From positions 28,364,850-28,428,849 of the forward strand of contig OZ316893.1 of the NCBI GenBank assembly GCA_973895155.1: DNA of 64,000 nt, written 5' to 3'. Position numbers and translations under genes: made by a program. Positions within the stretch are counted from its first letter, which is position 1. Every line of letters starts with the position of its first letter. Below, in pieces: positions 33,169 to 44,019 of this stretch. The DNA comes from Marsupella aquatica. Taxonomy: Eukaryota > Marchantiophyta. The notes under the pieces were generated by a model. It saw only the letters and a list, made by a program, of their open reading frames with translations, ran no database searches and had not been told where the DNA came from.

Positions 33169-33450
33169 TTTAGCGTACATCAGTACGAGAGCAGACCCTA
33201 CACGCACGGATGATTCAAAGCCGACCTGTCGAACATGCTCATGAATTTATTTTCCGCATGTTAGAGCTAATGGGCTGCCACATGCATTCAGGATGCTCAG
33301 ATACGTGATCTCATTTGGCTTCACGCCTTCTTGGCGCATTAGATTGAAAATGTCGAGTGCAGATTGAACATGATCACTCCTAGCGTATCCCGCAATCATG
33401 CTGGTCCAAGTAATAACACTCTTGTTCTGAATTTGATAGCAGTAGCGGTA
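33169..33450 (-). pseudogene. PPR (pentatricopeptide repeat) protein relic, minus strand
   Basis: Minus-strand translation gives NKSVITWTSMIAGYARS, ALDIFNLMRQEGVKPNEITY, LSILNACGSPLAL, then a TAA in place of an expected Glu codon, then IHEHVRQVGFESSVRVGSAL and LMYAK. This is the typical P-L-S arrangement of plant PLS-class PPR proteins, which bind organelle RNA for editing or processing. About two and a half repeats remain out of the usual ten or more. It stops at the exact base where the TOP2 fragment begins, so two unrelated genes are fused tail to tail. One nonsense codon and truncation at both ends show that it is dead. Confidence 0.83.
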
Positions 33451-34282
33451 TCTTCTCCAGGATCAAATTCCTCCTGCTGGACTCGTTTACGAATCATCCC
33501 AGCTTTGCCATCAAAACTTGAGAATCAAAACTACAAGTTCTGAGAAGAAAAAGTATGAGAAGATCTTCCATCCAAACCCCAAAGCAACCCACCGTCATAC
33601 CCGCACATTGCCCTCTGAAAAACTATGGCGCGAGTGCTCTTGTTTATCGCCCTCCAAGAAAGAACCCTTTGCAACTGAAGTGTCGTGCATACAAAACGAA
33701 GAATTGACGACAAGTGGCAACAAGCAAGTAACGAGCAAGTGGCAACAAAATTGATGTAGATTGTGACGGGAAATAAAAGGAGCTCAGGCAGCAGGAGACG
33801 TCATGCAAGAAATGAGCAGGACTTGAACCAGGATGGACAGTATCCCGGGCTGAAAAAGAGATTCTGTCCCGCTTCCTTGGGCGCTCAGAGGTGAGAAGTA
33901 TAGTTGCCCAGCAATGTAAGGTCGAAACGCAGAAGAACATCCAGTATACGTATATAGGTAGGGCCCTTACTAGGAATTGTGTGCCCAAAGGACTTGACGA
34001 GAGGCCGTGTAAAAGTGGTAACGCGAACCTAACAGGGATGACCGGATTCGTGAGCATGTAGCTACGCAAAGCTCGATACCAAGTCCCCGAGAAGCAACTA
34101 TAGCAATTGAGCAATCCGAAGCCAGTACGACAAGTAATTCTTAGCAGATTGTGAATTCTACAAGGATTGTGAGCTTGCGAGGATAGGCACCGGGATGTCC
34201 TTAGATCATGTAGAGATGTTGGTGGCCATCAAACCTCCGTGTCTGGCGCAGAGGTTGTCGTCGTCCAGGGGACGCTGGCGCG

Positions 34283-37200
34283 ATGTATGTGAAGGAGATA
34301 ACCTTGGACGGATTCAAGTCGTACGCTCAAAGGACTGTGGTTTCCGGCTTTGATCAGCAATTCAACGCAATAACAGGGCTGAATGGATCAGGGAAGTCGA
34401 ACATCTTGGACTCTATTTGCTTCGTGCTGGGAATTACGAATTTGCAGCAAGTTAGGGCAAGCAACTTGCAAGAGCTGGTTTACAAGCAAGGGCAGGCGGG
34501 AATTACAAAAGCAACAGTTTCAATTCTGTTTGACAATTCGAACCGTAAGCGAAGTCCTATCGGCTATGAAGACTCGAGTGAGATTACTGTCACTCGCCAG
34601 GTAAGTTTACCCCTCACGAATTTATCTGAACTTCATTTCATTCAATTTCCGATATTAAGTTGGCCCTCTTGCCGAGACACCCGTCTCTGTTGGCCTGGAA
34701 ACAGTCAGTCTTTTCTTCCGATGCTCCCCACACCTCGTGAATAAATATTTTGATGATCAATAGCCAAGAGAGATACCGGATCCAATGAGTGGCAGACAGA
34801 ACATGAGAACATTTCGATTCGCACAGTATTCCATGGTCAGGCATTGTCTGATTATATGGTCTTTTGTCATACTGTAGATTATCGTTGGTGGACGGAACAA
34901 GTACTGGATAAATGGCCACGTAAGGCAGCCCACCCAGGTCCAAAATCTCTTCCACTCCGTACAGCTGAATATCAACAATCCTCACTTTCTCATCATGCAA
35001 GGTCGTATCACGAAAGTACTCAACATGAAGCCGCCTGAGATTCTGTCAATGCTAGAAGAGGCAGCTGGAACTAAGACGTACGAGTCGAAAAAAGAGAACG
35101 CTCTCAAGACTCTGGAAAAAAAGCAGGCGAAATTAAGTGGATGAAATTGACAACCTTTTGAGTCAAAACATCCTTCCAGCTCTCGAGAAGCTATGGAAAG
35201 AACGAGCGCAGTACCAGCAGTGGACTTCCGGCAATGCAGTGGTGGATCGTCTCGACAGATTCTGCATTGCTTTCGATTTTTCGGAGGCTGGAGGTTGAAG
35301 GAAGCTTCTTCGGGTGAGGAGGCCAAAATGCAAGACAAGGTTGAGGCTATTAAATTATCTGCCGTCGGTAAGATTAGAGGAAGAAATAGCCCAGAACGAG
35401 GCTTCTGTTGCTGCATTGACTGAGGCCAAAGAGAAGCAGATGAATAGTGACATGAGAAGTTTGTCTGATGCGGTGGATAAGCTCTTGTGAAGGTCGACTC
35501 TGCTGTCAATGCAAAACAAGAGTCTTTTGACGTCGAGAAAGCTACCGCTGAGCAGGTATGCAACCAATCTCAGACGCCAAACTGTAAAGCAGGCAGGTTT
35601 TGGTACATGAGCCGTATCATGGGAGGTACCCCTGTTTACTCACCTCAATTTGCTGGCTGTTATCTATCAGCTGCAAAGAAATGTAAAGGATTTGGATGGT
35701 GTCATCGCCGCCAAAACTGCTGCTGAACTTCAAGCTGAGGAAGAATTTTCAGGTCTGAAAGAGAAAGTGGAGCAGCAGGCAAAGACATTGGAAGACCTTG
35801 AACGAGATTATCAGGTAGTTATTTGAACTCTGAGGATGCAAACAGGAATTGAGCCAACACTGATAAAACTGGTAATAATCTGCTATCGATGCTGACTTTA
35901 GCATGTTCATAGCAATATGTTTTTGTCTAAGAACAGTACACCAGCTGAAGGGTTTACTTTGAAGATTCAAATTTCGTCCATTCAGCAGAGTCCAGGTGAA
36001 AAGTCAGTGGCTCGTCGAAATTCGTTTGGTTCAGGGGATTCAAGCAGGGAAGGCTAGTGGGGCTGAACAAAAGAGTCTGGCAGACCAGCGAGATGATGCA
36101 AATGCTGCGGTAGGGAAAGCTCCGACTGAGGTGCAGCAGAGCAAAACAAAGATCAAACATCTCGACAAAGAGCTGAAAGCGAAATAGCAGCATTTCAATT
36201 CCAAGCAACACGAAGTAGCTGCTGCACAGGAGGAGCTGCGCTCACGTAAGGCGGAATTGGAGAAGCTGCAAGATGCCATAAATAAACTAGGATTCGAAGA
36301 GGACCGAATGAATTCCCTGGAACAGGTTCTCCCACAGTTGTGAACTCCCATTGTTTTGATTAGGACCTGTTCTTAGGTGTGCGGGGAATGTAGTGGCCCA
36401 ATTGTATGACCTTGCGCATGTTTCTGCTGTGAATTTCTGGCTTCTAGCATGTCTACAAGGGTTAAGTGTAGGTGCAGTTCTCGTCTGCTGGGCGTGGAAA
36501 TCTGCTCTTAATTATGTTGTATTCTATGTCCTTCGTCAACCTGTTGTTTTGCCCTTATCTGAACACGGTGCAATAACAAGTCACGAATTGGAATTGCAGT
36601 CATTCTCAGCTTTAATGAAGGCTGCTGTTCTCTTGGACGATTCTCGACAACCTAACAAACATTGACGTGAACATTGCACTCCAGAGCCGGAGAACCGAGG
36701 CTGAAACGGTAAAGGGACTCAAGACAACTTAGGTTAGCAATCTTACGGGGGAACTTTCGGGCCTTCAATTCTCATACAATGACCCTGAGAGGGGATTCGA
36801 GAAGTCACGGGTTAAAGGACCAGTACCACGCCTTGTGCAGGTGAATGATGCCTCTACTATGACTGCCCTTGAGGTGTGTGATCCCCAACTCCCATGTTTG
36901 TTGTTGAATTCATATTGTATTTCTTTGTATGAAACTGCTATGGTGTGGCTTCACATTTTAACTTTGAGACACTATCAGGAGCCTGAAATGGTAGTACAAA
37001 TCTTGCGAACAGGTTATTACAGGAAGTAAATTTTATAATATTGTAGTGGACACTGAGCAAACTGCTAAACTGCTCCTAGAGAAAGGTGGGCTGCGCCGAA
37101 GGATTACCATCATTCCTCTCAACAAGATTCAAGCCAACCCCATCTCTTCGAGAACTCAGGCGGCAGCGGCCAAGCTGGTATGATTTATTTTCTGACGTAT

Positions 37201-40025
37201 GTTCTCGCTAAAGAAAGGTTCCCATCTTGCATCACTTTCAGTGCTCTCTTCTTAGATTGGAAAGATTTATTCGAATCGTAATAGTTATTTATCTTCAGCA
37301 GATGCCGGAATTCATGGTTGGTTGTGTGAGATATAAAGGGGTTGAGAAAATGATCTTTAGGTGGGAACTGCAAACTATTCGTATCCTCAGAATGAATGCT
37401 TCACTCTTTTGTTTGATTCTTTCGAAGGGGTGCTACGTTTGAAGATGGTCCCTGACAATGTTGCATTGCAAATGTCTTGTTCCTTAAATTTAGCCGCTGG
37501 ATCTTTCACATATTGAGCAATCAGATCTGGTGTGTGTGACTCAGTGCTTCGCTTAGTCCAACTCGAAATTTCGCTATGATGGCCTTAAGATGTACAGTCT
37601 GAGCAGCTTTTGTCTCGTACAGGTACGGTGGGTCCTGCCAGGGCAAAACCAGCACTGTCCCTCGTTGGCTACCCTGACGAGCTTCAAGTAAGTTAAATGT
37701 AGCTTCCTGTCGTATTTAGAGATCAGCTTCTCCTGCTTTAGCGTATGCAAATATAGTTAGTCTCCAAGTAGACGATTCAAAGGTACTACGTATTAACAAT
37801 TCTATTGACGTCTGTCTAACGTTTGGAGTAAAGAACATTCTGATATAGTGATGTCATAATGCAGGCGGCTATGGCTTTCGTTTTCGGTGGAGCGTTTGTC
37901 TGTAATGATACTGAAACGGCCAAACAGGTGAATTTCAGCAATTGCATATTATTTTGAAATTGTAGATCCTTATGATAAAGTTGACCCTTTTCATTAGTGC
38001 AGACTTCTTGAATACTAAAACCCCTACCAGTAGTTGACTTTATATTCATGCTAGCCTTGGAGTAAAATGATTATATTCGAAGTAAACTCAGCAGATTTTC
38101 GCTCAAGTATCGGCTGGTGTAGGTGGCTTTCCCACAAGGACGTCAATACTAAGTGGGTGACCCTGCAGGGGGATGTTTTTGAACCTCGTGGTCTTCTTAC
38201 CGGTGGTTCGCGCAGGTCCGTTTCTGAGCTAATTCACTTTGTACGAACGTCCGAGTTGTGGAATGGAGCTATTGTTGCGATCAGCTCATCCGAAGTAAAG
38301 AAATTGAGCTATACAGGTTTCAAACGCTGGGCAGATTTTCCTCATGCGTACCGTCTCTGCTTAGAGTAACGTAGAAGCATAGTGTCGCTGTAAGTCTAGA
38401 TGTCCTGCAGAAGTCGCAGTGCAAGTATTTCATTTAATGTTTCCTTCCAGGAATGGTGGGGAACTCCTGATGCAACTTCATGCACTAGCAGAGGCGGAGG
38501 GCAGCTTGGCAGAGCATGTTCAGGCACTTTCAAAGATCGAGAAAGAGGTAAGGCTTTTATGTTTGATTTGGACATGACGTCGAGTTTATACATGACGCAG
38601 TAGAACTATGTGCAACAGGATCTGTTTATACCAGGTCCATCCCCGTTGAGACTGGGTTCTTATAGCTACATCTGGTGGTCGTGAAGATTTTTGATCCAAT
38701 GTACGACGACCTCCAGTTGTCCTTAATTTGTACATGCGAATGCTGCAGATTGAGAAGTTGGCACCCATGCAGAAGAAATATGCCCACTTAAAGTCACAAT
38801 TGGAACTGAAGTCATATGATCTCTCTCTGTATGAAACCAGGGCTGAGTAGAGCGAACATCACAAGGTTTGTTGCAATTTCTCGGTTCCAAACATGTTTCA
38901 TCAGTGACAATTCAACGTGTCTGAGAATCACTTTGTTGTGAGGAAAATGAGGGAGGATGTCCTTCTTAGGTTTTTACGGTCTACTGTCTTGGCATCAGAG
39001 CTTTGACAGTATAAGCGACTTCAGCCCCTCGTGTATGGCTACCCGTACGAGTTAGATATACTGCTGGGCTTAAGTTTACGAGCGCAAATTGTTGTTTCAA
39101 TAGTAGCGCTCTTTCTCATGTTTACAGTCAAGATTCTTGGGATTTTCGAAGAGTGCAGTCGTCGTGAGTAGCAAAGTGTTTAGTCGGGTCCTTGTTAGCT
39201 TGACATCAAATACCTGCGCGATGTCAGCTAAGTGAGTCGATCTGAACAATGGAGGCCGAGCTGGACGCAGAAAAGAAGGACCTAGCCAACAAGGAGAACC
39301 ATCACAATGAATGCATAAAGAAAGCCTCCGACCTGGAGCGAGCAATTAACGAGCGTGGTCGGGACCGAGAAACTCGATTGAAAGACGTAGAGAAGAGTAT
39401 CAAATCCATGAAATTGTAAAGACAATTCGAATCTTGATTCTATGAATGAATGCTTAAGGGAAACGGGGGTCCCACATATATACCCGCTGAGTGACAATCG
39501 ATCAAGATACATCAAAGGGTAGAAGACAAAGACCTAAAGATCTACGGTAAAGGCTAATAGCGTACATACTACGAACTAGTGAATCATCACAATAGACACC
39601 CGGATAATAAGGTGTGATATCCGGGGAGTGGACTCAGATACATGTCTGGTACAATCATGTATTAACACTTAGAAGCGCATGATACTTTGCACAATTAACA
39701 AAAAGGAAATGACAGCTGCATCGAAGGATCTTAAGGTACTTCAAAGTCACTTCTATCCCTTTGCTAAGTTTATATCGGACTGTTCGGAGTTCATGCTAAT
39801 CAAATTATTGAGAAATGATTCGTTTCCAGCTGGCTAGGATGTCTCTTAAACAAATCTGTTAACTGGTTCTCTTCACAGGAACAAGAAGGAGCAAGAGAGA
39901 GGCTGCTCATGGAGAGGGAAGCTGCAGGGCACGAGAAAATGGTTCTCGAGGGGCAAGTAGTTACAGCGCTTGCACAGTTAAAGTTAAAGAATATGGAAGC
40001 ACATCTTGGTCAACTAGAGAGTGAG
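34283..40025 (+). pseudogene. SMC2: Condensin subunit SMC2 pseudogene, 14 exons retained, 3' truncated
   Basis: The start [15 protein letters not shown] and Walker [10 protein letters not shown] (residues 32-40) identify SMC2, the condensin ATPase that compacts mitotic chromosomes. Exons by homology: 34283-34600, 34878-35555, 35671-35814, 36035-36325, 36685-36873, 37013-37177, 37623-37687, 37865-37927, 38123-38215, 38451-38547, 38749-38865, 39228-39416, about 39700-39735 and 39879-40025. Exon 2 carries [18 protein letters not shown]; exons 5-9 carry the hinge (ITIIPLNKI, FEPRGLLTGGSR). Most GT...AG sites survive, so it is a duplicated, not a processed, copy. Lesions: frameshifts near 35138, 35290, 35375, 35485, 37625 and 38132; stops at 36185, 36730, 38848 and 39243. 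The second coiled-coil half and C-terminal ATPase lobe (signature, Walker B) are missing. A functional SMC2 must lie elsewhere. Confidence 0.92.
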
Positions 40026-41590
40026 GTAACTTAGGTGTTTCAGTGCTTTCGCTGTAGGTTCGTTGAATCTTGGCGTTAAGATGTGGTGAGCAATTTTGCT
40101 AGTAATAGCAGTCCTGAAATAGCACCAGGAACAAGGGTTTTCTGTGGTGCTTGTGAATATACATTATCGTAGACTTTATGGCGGGCTCAAGTCTGCTGAT
40201 ATATTGTAATTTTACAATTTATTTTTTCACAAGTTTGATGTTTAGTTTGTTTATTACAGATTTAAGGTTTAGTACATCTCTAAATAAGGTTTTTCTTGCA
40301 CATATAATGGATTCTAATCATTCTGAACATTTGTAATTGCAGCTTGAGTTGGCTATGGAGGGCAGAGTGATGGAGGCATCACAAATGCATCTCCATCACA
40401 AGTGCATGAGTAAGATGGAGGAGAAAGTAAAAGGATAGAGAAGGGACATCAATAGGATTGGGATTGTGATTTAGGGTGAGATTTAGGATAATGAGTCTTG
40501 TCCTAATTGAATGTGAGTATTGAGTAATAGCAGACTATTATAGTGGCTATATGAAGAGACTCAATGTAGTTAGAGGGATGAGTTGACCCTCTTGCATCAT
40601 GTACTCTTTATTGTCTTTGTCTTTAAAATGAAATGTTACATATATGACATATTCCTCCTCTTTGTAAAGGTCTTTCGAAAGTGATTCATATGTCAATTGT
40701 AGTACTACCCCTAACCTAAATGTGATGTAGAATTGTATACTCAATAACATTGAAATAATGTTGGATTTTAGTATGGTATACTATATTGAAATGACAAACT
40801 AATTCCATTAGATCAGTTCAATATGGAATATAGGACTATGTATTGGTGTAAAGATAAATGAAAGATGTTGAAACATTGATATAAAATGTCAAGTCGTACC
40901 CTCAAATAAATTATCCATAAACCTTAGAGATTATGCAAAGAAGATAAGGAAAACCAGTGATATATGAGTGTCCAAAATATAATGTACAGATAATAAGTAC
41001 CAATGACCCATGACATGTTAATGAAAATAAAGGTATTTATCATTGTCTTATCAACATTAGATACCTATGATTATATTGATGAAGAAGAGATGCTGGTTTA
41101 TTGATGTATTGTCAATGAAATTCTATTTGATCCCTGATGTTTGGACGGTTGAAACTACATTGTTATACTACATTGACCACATATTGATCTGTCAATGAAA
41201 GTCTATTAATTGAAGAATGGTTTTTATTACCAAATGTATTGAAAATACATTGTTACACTGTCCATACAATATTGACCAAACATTGATCTAACAATGAAAA
41301 TATAATGATCCAACAATGTATTTCATTGTAGAATCATGCAAGAATAAACGTGGAATAACTTGACAATGAATCATCACGATGAGCCCAATGATTTGTTAAT
41401 GTAATATTTTGTGAAAATTACAAAGCAATGAATCATTGTGGCACCCACAAATATCTAGTAATGCCAGGTCAACATGATAACATTTATGATTTTACAGTGT
41501 ATTCTTATCGCACCCTTCGTGAGTTTATAAATCATTGTTTAATTGCAAAATAATAGGAACCCTAATTTCCTGATGTACATTCACAGTTGA
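40026..41590. other. AT-rich stretch after SMC2 relic
   Basis: No gene recognised. 40340-40440 could be a further decayed SMC2 coiled-coil exon (CTTGAGTTGGCTATGGAG after a TTGCAG) but is not convincing. 40780-41560 is very AT-rich with many short TTGATCTGTCAATGAAA-like words in both orientations, which may be a decayed transposon. Confidence 0.5.
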
Positions 41591-42450
41591 CGAGTCTTGG
41601 ATTATTTGAGGAGCAGATTGATTGCAGGAGGCTCGGGGGTCTCACTATATGGGGACCTCCCCATCGCCTGCGACGTTTTTAGGCCTCGGACCCCCTAAAA
41701 TGTAAGAAATTTTTTTTATTTTTTAACCACTATAAAGTTGGAATATTCTTGAAATATTCTAAAAATTGGATTAAAAAGACCCTAATGTTCTTATAAGTCT
41801 CAAAATTGAATTTAAAAGACCCTAGTGTTCTTCTACAAAAATTCTTAAGTCTTCCCTTAGAACCAATAAAATGACCCTATCCTTCGTCGCACGTGATATG
41901 CCATTTTTGTGGAAGTGAGACCCCCGAGGCAGGAGGGCGATATCCCCATGGCAACCCCATCGAAAAAGTTAATGGGGAAAGCTGTATGAAGCAAGTGAAA
42001 GACCCCTCACGGGTGGAATTGAAGATGCTTTTCCAGCTTGTCAATTAAAAAGCAAGGACCTGATCCGTGAGAACTTGAAGCCAGGATGGACCTTCAAGTA
42101 TGCTGAAATGCTGATGTAGATTTGAGCAACCCGGATGGACCTTGCCAAACGTATTATTTGACACGGATGACACTCTCTACATTTCAGTCCTAAAACTGAC
42201 CTGTTACGGGTTGTAGAGGGTGGTCATTGTTGGGAAGCTCATCAGTTTGTCACTGTTCATGAGCGGGAGGGTGGTCATTGTTGAGAACCTCATCAGTTTG
42301 TCACTGATCATGAGCTGGTCAGCTGCAAGCTTATGCCATGATAGTTTAAAAAAAAACAGCATTTTACTAACCTGTCCCCTAAACTACCCAATACTATGAA
42401 CTTGTTTCCCATTTTGTATTTGGGTTAATATTAACTCTTGTATGGGTTAT
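41591..42450. other. Stretch without recognised gene
   Basis: Contains a 51-bp tandem duplication (42217-42267 and 42268-42318, AGGGTGGTCATTGTTG...CATCAGTTTGTCACTG). Otherwise nothing recognised. Confidence 0.55.
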
Positions 42451-42477
42451 AACCCTAAACCCTAAACCCTAAACCCT
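42451..42477 (-). repeat. Interstitial telomere-type repeat, CCCTAAA orientation
   Basis: Nearly four units of CCCTAAA (AACCCTAAACCCTAAACCCT...), directly followed by the GTATATATC module. Plant-type telomere sequence reading towards the left. Confidence 0.9.
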
Positions 42478-43092
42478 GTATATATCTTCCTCTCACTCTG
42501 CGTGCAATGAGCCCGGTCTTCAGGCCATTTCAAGGTATTTAGGGAGCCTGTACAATGTCATATCTTCTCTGCACAGCGCGTGCAATGAGGCCGGTCTTCA
42601 GGCCTGTATATATCTTCTCTCCACAGCGCATGCAATAAGGCCTGTACATATCTTCTTTGCACAGCGCGTGCAATGAGACCGGTCTTCAGGCCATTTCAGG
42701 GTATTTTTTATATATACATTTTCGTGCAGCCCAGTGATCGCAATGCCCGGTCTTTGCGGTCTTTTTCGTGGTCTTTTTGCCACGAGTGCCCGAAAAAGAC
42801 CGTCCTGCCATGAAAATACAAAGGAACCAACATTACAAAGCAAGTGGATCTCTACACAGCACGTGCAATGAGGCCGGTCTTCAGGCCATTTCAGGGTATT
42901 TAGGGAGCGCGGTGCATGGTCTCCTACATGCAGTGCACGGTCTCAACGTTTCAACATTTGGACTCCCCACAACATTATTGTTCAAACCTGTATATATCTT
43001 CTCTGCACAGCGCGTGCAATGAGGCCCGTCTTCAGGCCATTTCAGGGTATTTAGGGAGCGCGGAGCATGGTCTCCTACATGCTGTGCACGGT
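42478..43092 (+). repeat. Cluster of GTATATATC...GCGTGCAATGAGG modules
   Basis: At least six full or partial copies start at about 42478, 42560, 42604, 42644, 42850 and 42990. Units begin CCTGTATATATCTTC and contain GCACAGCGCGTGCAATGAGG and CGGTCTTCAGGCCATTTC. Two copies extend to GCATGGTCTCCTACATGC. The same module occurs once at 20698. Confidence 0.88.
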
Positions 43093-43786
43093 CGAGGGAG
43101 TTGTGTGTTGGGGTTGGGATGGGGAGGTTGAGAGGAGTGTTTTGGGGGGTGGGGGGTTGAGGGAGTTGTGTGTTGGAGTTGGGTTGGGGAGGTTGAAAGT
43201 GTGGGGGGTTGAGGGAGTTGTGGGGTTGGGATGGGGAGGTTGAGAGGAGTGTTTTGGGAGAGGTGTGTGTTGAGTTGGGATTAGGAGGTTGAGAGTGTGG
43301 GGTGTTTAGGGAGTTGTGTGTTGGGGTTGAGATGGGGAGGTTGAGAGGAGTGTTTTGGGGGGTGGGGGGTTGAGGGAGTTGTGTGTTGGAGTTGGGTTGG
43401 GGAGGTTGAAAGTGTGGGGGGTTGAGGGAGTTGTGGGGTTGGGATGGGGAGGTTGAGAGGAGTGTTTTGGGGGAGGTGTGTGTTGAGTTGGGTTTAGAAG
43501 GTTGAGAGTGTGGGGGGTTGGGGAGGTGTGTGTTGAGTTGGGTTTAGGAGGTTGAGAGTGTGGGGGGTTGAGGGAGTTGTGTGTTGGGGGTGGGATGGGG
43601 AGGTTGAGAGGAGTGTTTTGGGAGAGGTGTGTGTTGAGTTGGGATTAGGAGGTTGGAGTGTGGGGTGTTTAGGGAGTTGTGTGTTGGGGGTGGGATGGGG
43701 AGGTTGAGAGGAGTGTTTTGGGAGAGGTGTGTGTTGAGTTGGGATTAGGAGGTTGGAGTGTGGGGGGTTGGGGAGGTGTGTGGGGG
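43093..43786 (+). repeat. G-rich minisatellite
   Basis: Repeated GGGAGTTGTGTGTTGGGG, GGGATGGGGAGGTTGAGAGG, AGTGTTTTGGGGG and TGTGGGGGGTTGAGGG phrases. A compound unit of 213 bp starts at 43096 and again at 43309. Virtually all G-runs are on the plus strand, so quadruplex formation is possible. No gene. Confidence 0.9.
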
Positions 43787-43834
43787 TTTAGGGTTTAGGG
43801 TTTAGGGTTTTAGGGTTTAGGGTTTAGGGTTTAG
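43787..43834 (+). repeat. Interstitial telomere-type repeat, TTTAGGG orientation
   Basis: About six and a half TTTAGGG units with one TTTTAGGG irregularity, leading straight into the right half of the satellite spacer (AGTGTCATCCCCAG). The other spacer copies have only about two and a half units here, so the tract expanded at the break. Confidence 0.93.
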
Positions 43835-44019
43835 AGTGTCATCCCCAGTTTTCACATGTGGCATACCAGTTTTTTAAGTACTGGTATGATTATTGAATAT
43901 TGGGGGTGAGTTTGACCCCCAGTTTGTTGTGTGCGCATTTTGGAGGGGCTAGGGGTGGGGGTACCCCGCAATTTTCGGGGTGCGTGTACCAGGGGGCGAG
44001 TGCCACCCTACTGTAGCTT
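43835..44019 (+). repeat. Satellite-associated spacer, right half with diverged edge monomers
   Basis: Matches 801-985 of spacer copy 1 (CATACCAGT inverted repeat, GACCCCCAGTTTGTTG, GGGTACCCCGCAATTTTCGG) with very few changes. It is the missing right half of the spacer broken at 20697. Confidence 0.9.

Noticed and set aside
33800-33850. tRNA-like T-loop string (GGTTCAAGTCC on the minus strand)
   Set aside because: The flanking 5-bp stem does not pair, and no acceptor or anticodon arm could be built.
33644-34114. 156-codon minus-strand frame
   Set aside because: No domain or motif seen; lies in decayed DNA between the PPR relic and the SMC2 start. Likely chance.
34283-40025. SMC2 as a functional gene with unusual splicing
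   Set aside because: Stops inside otherwise conserved exons and multiple frameshifts in exon 2 cannot be removed by splicing without losing conserved residues, and the C-terminal ATPase lobe is absent.
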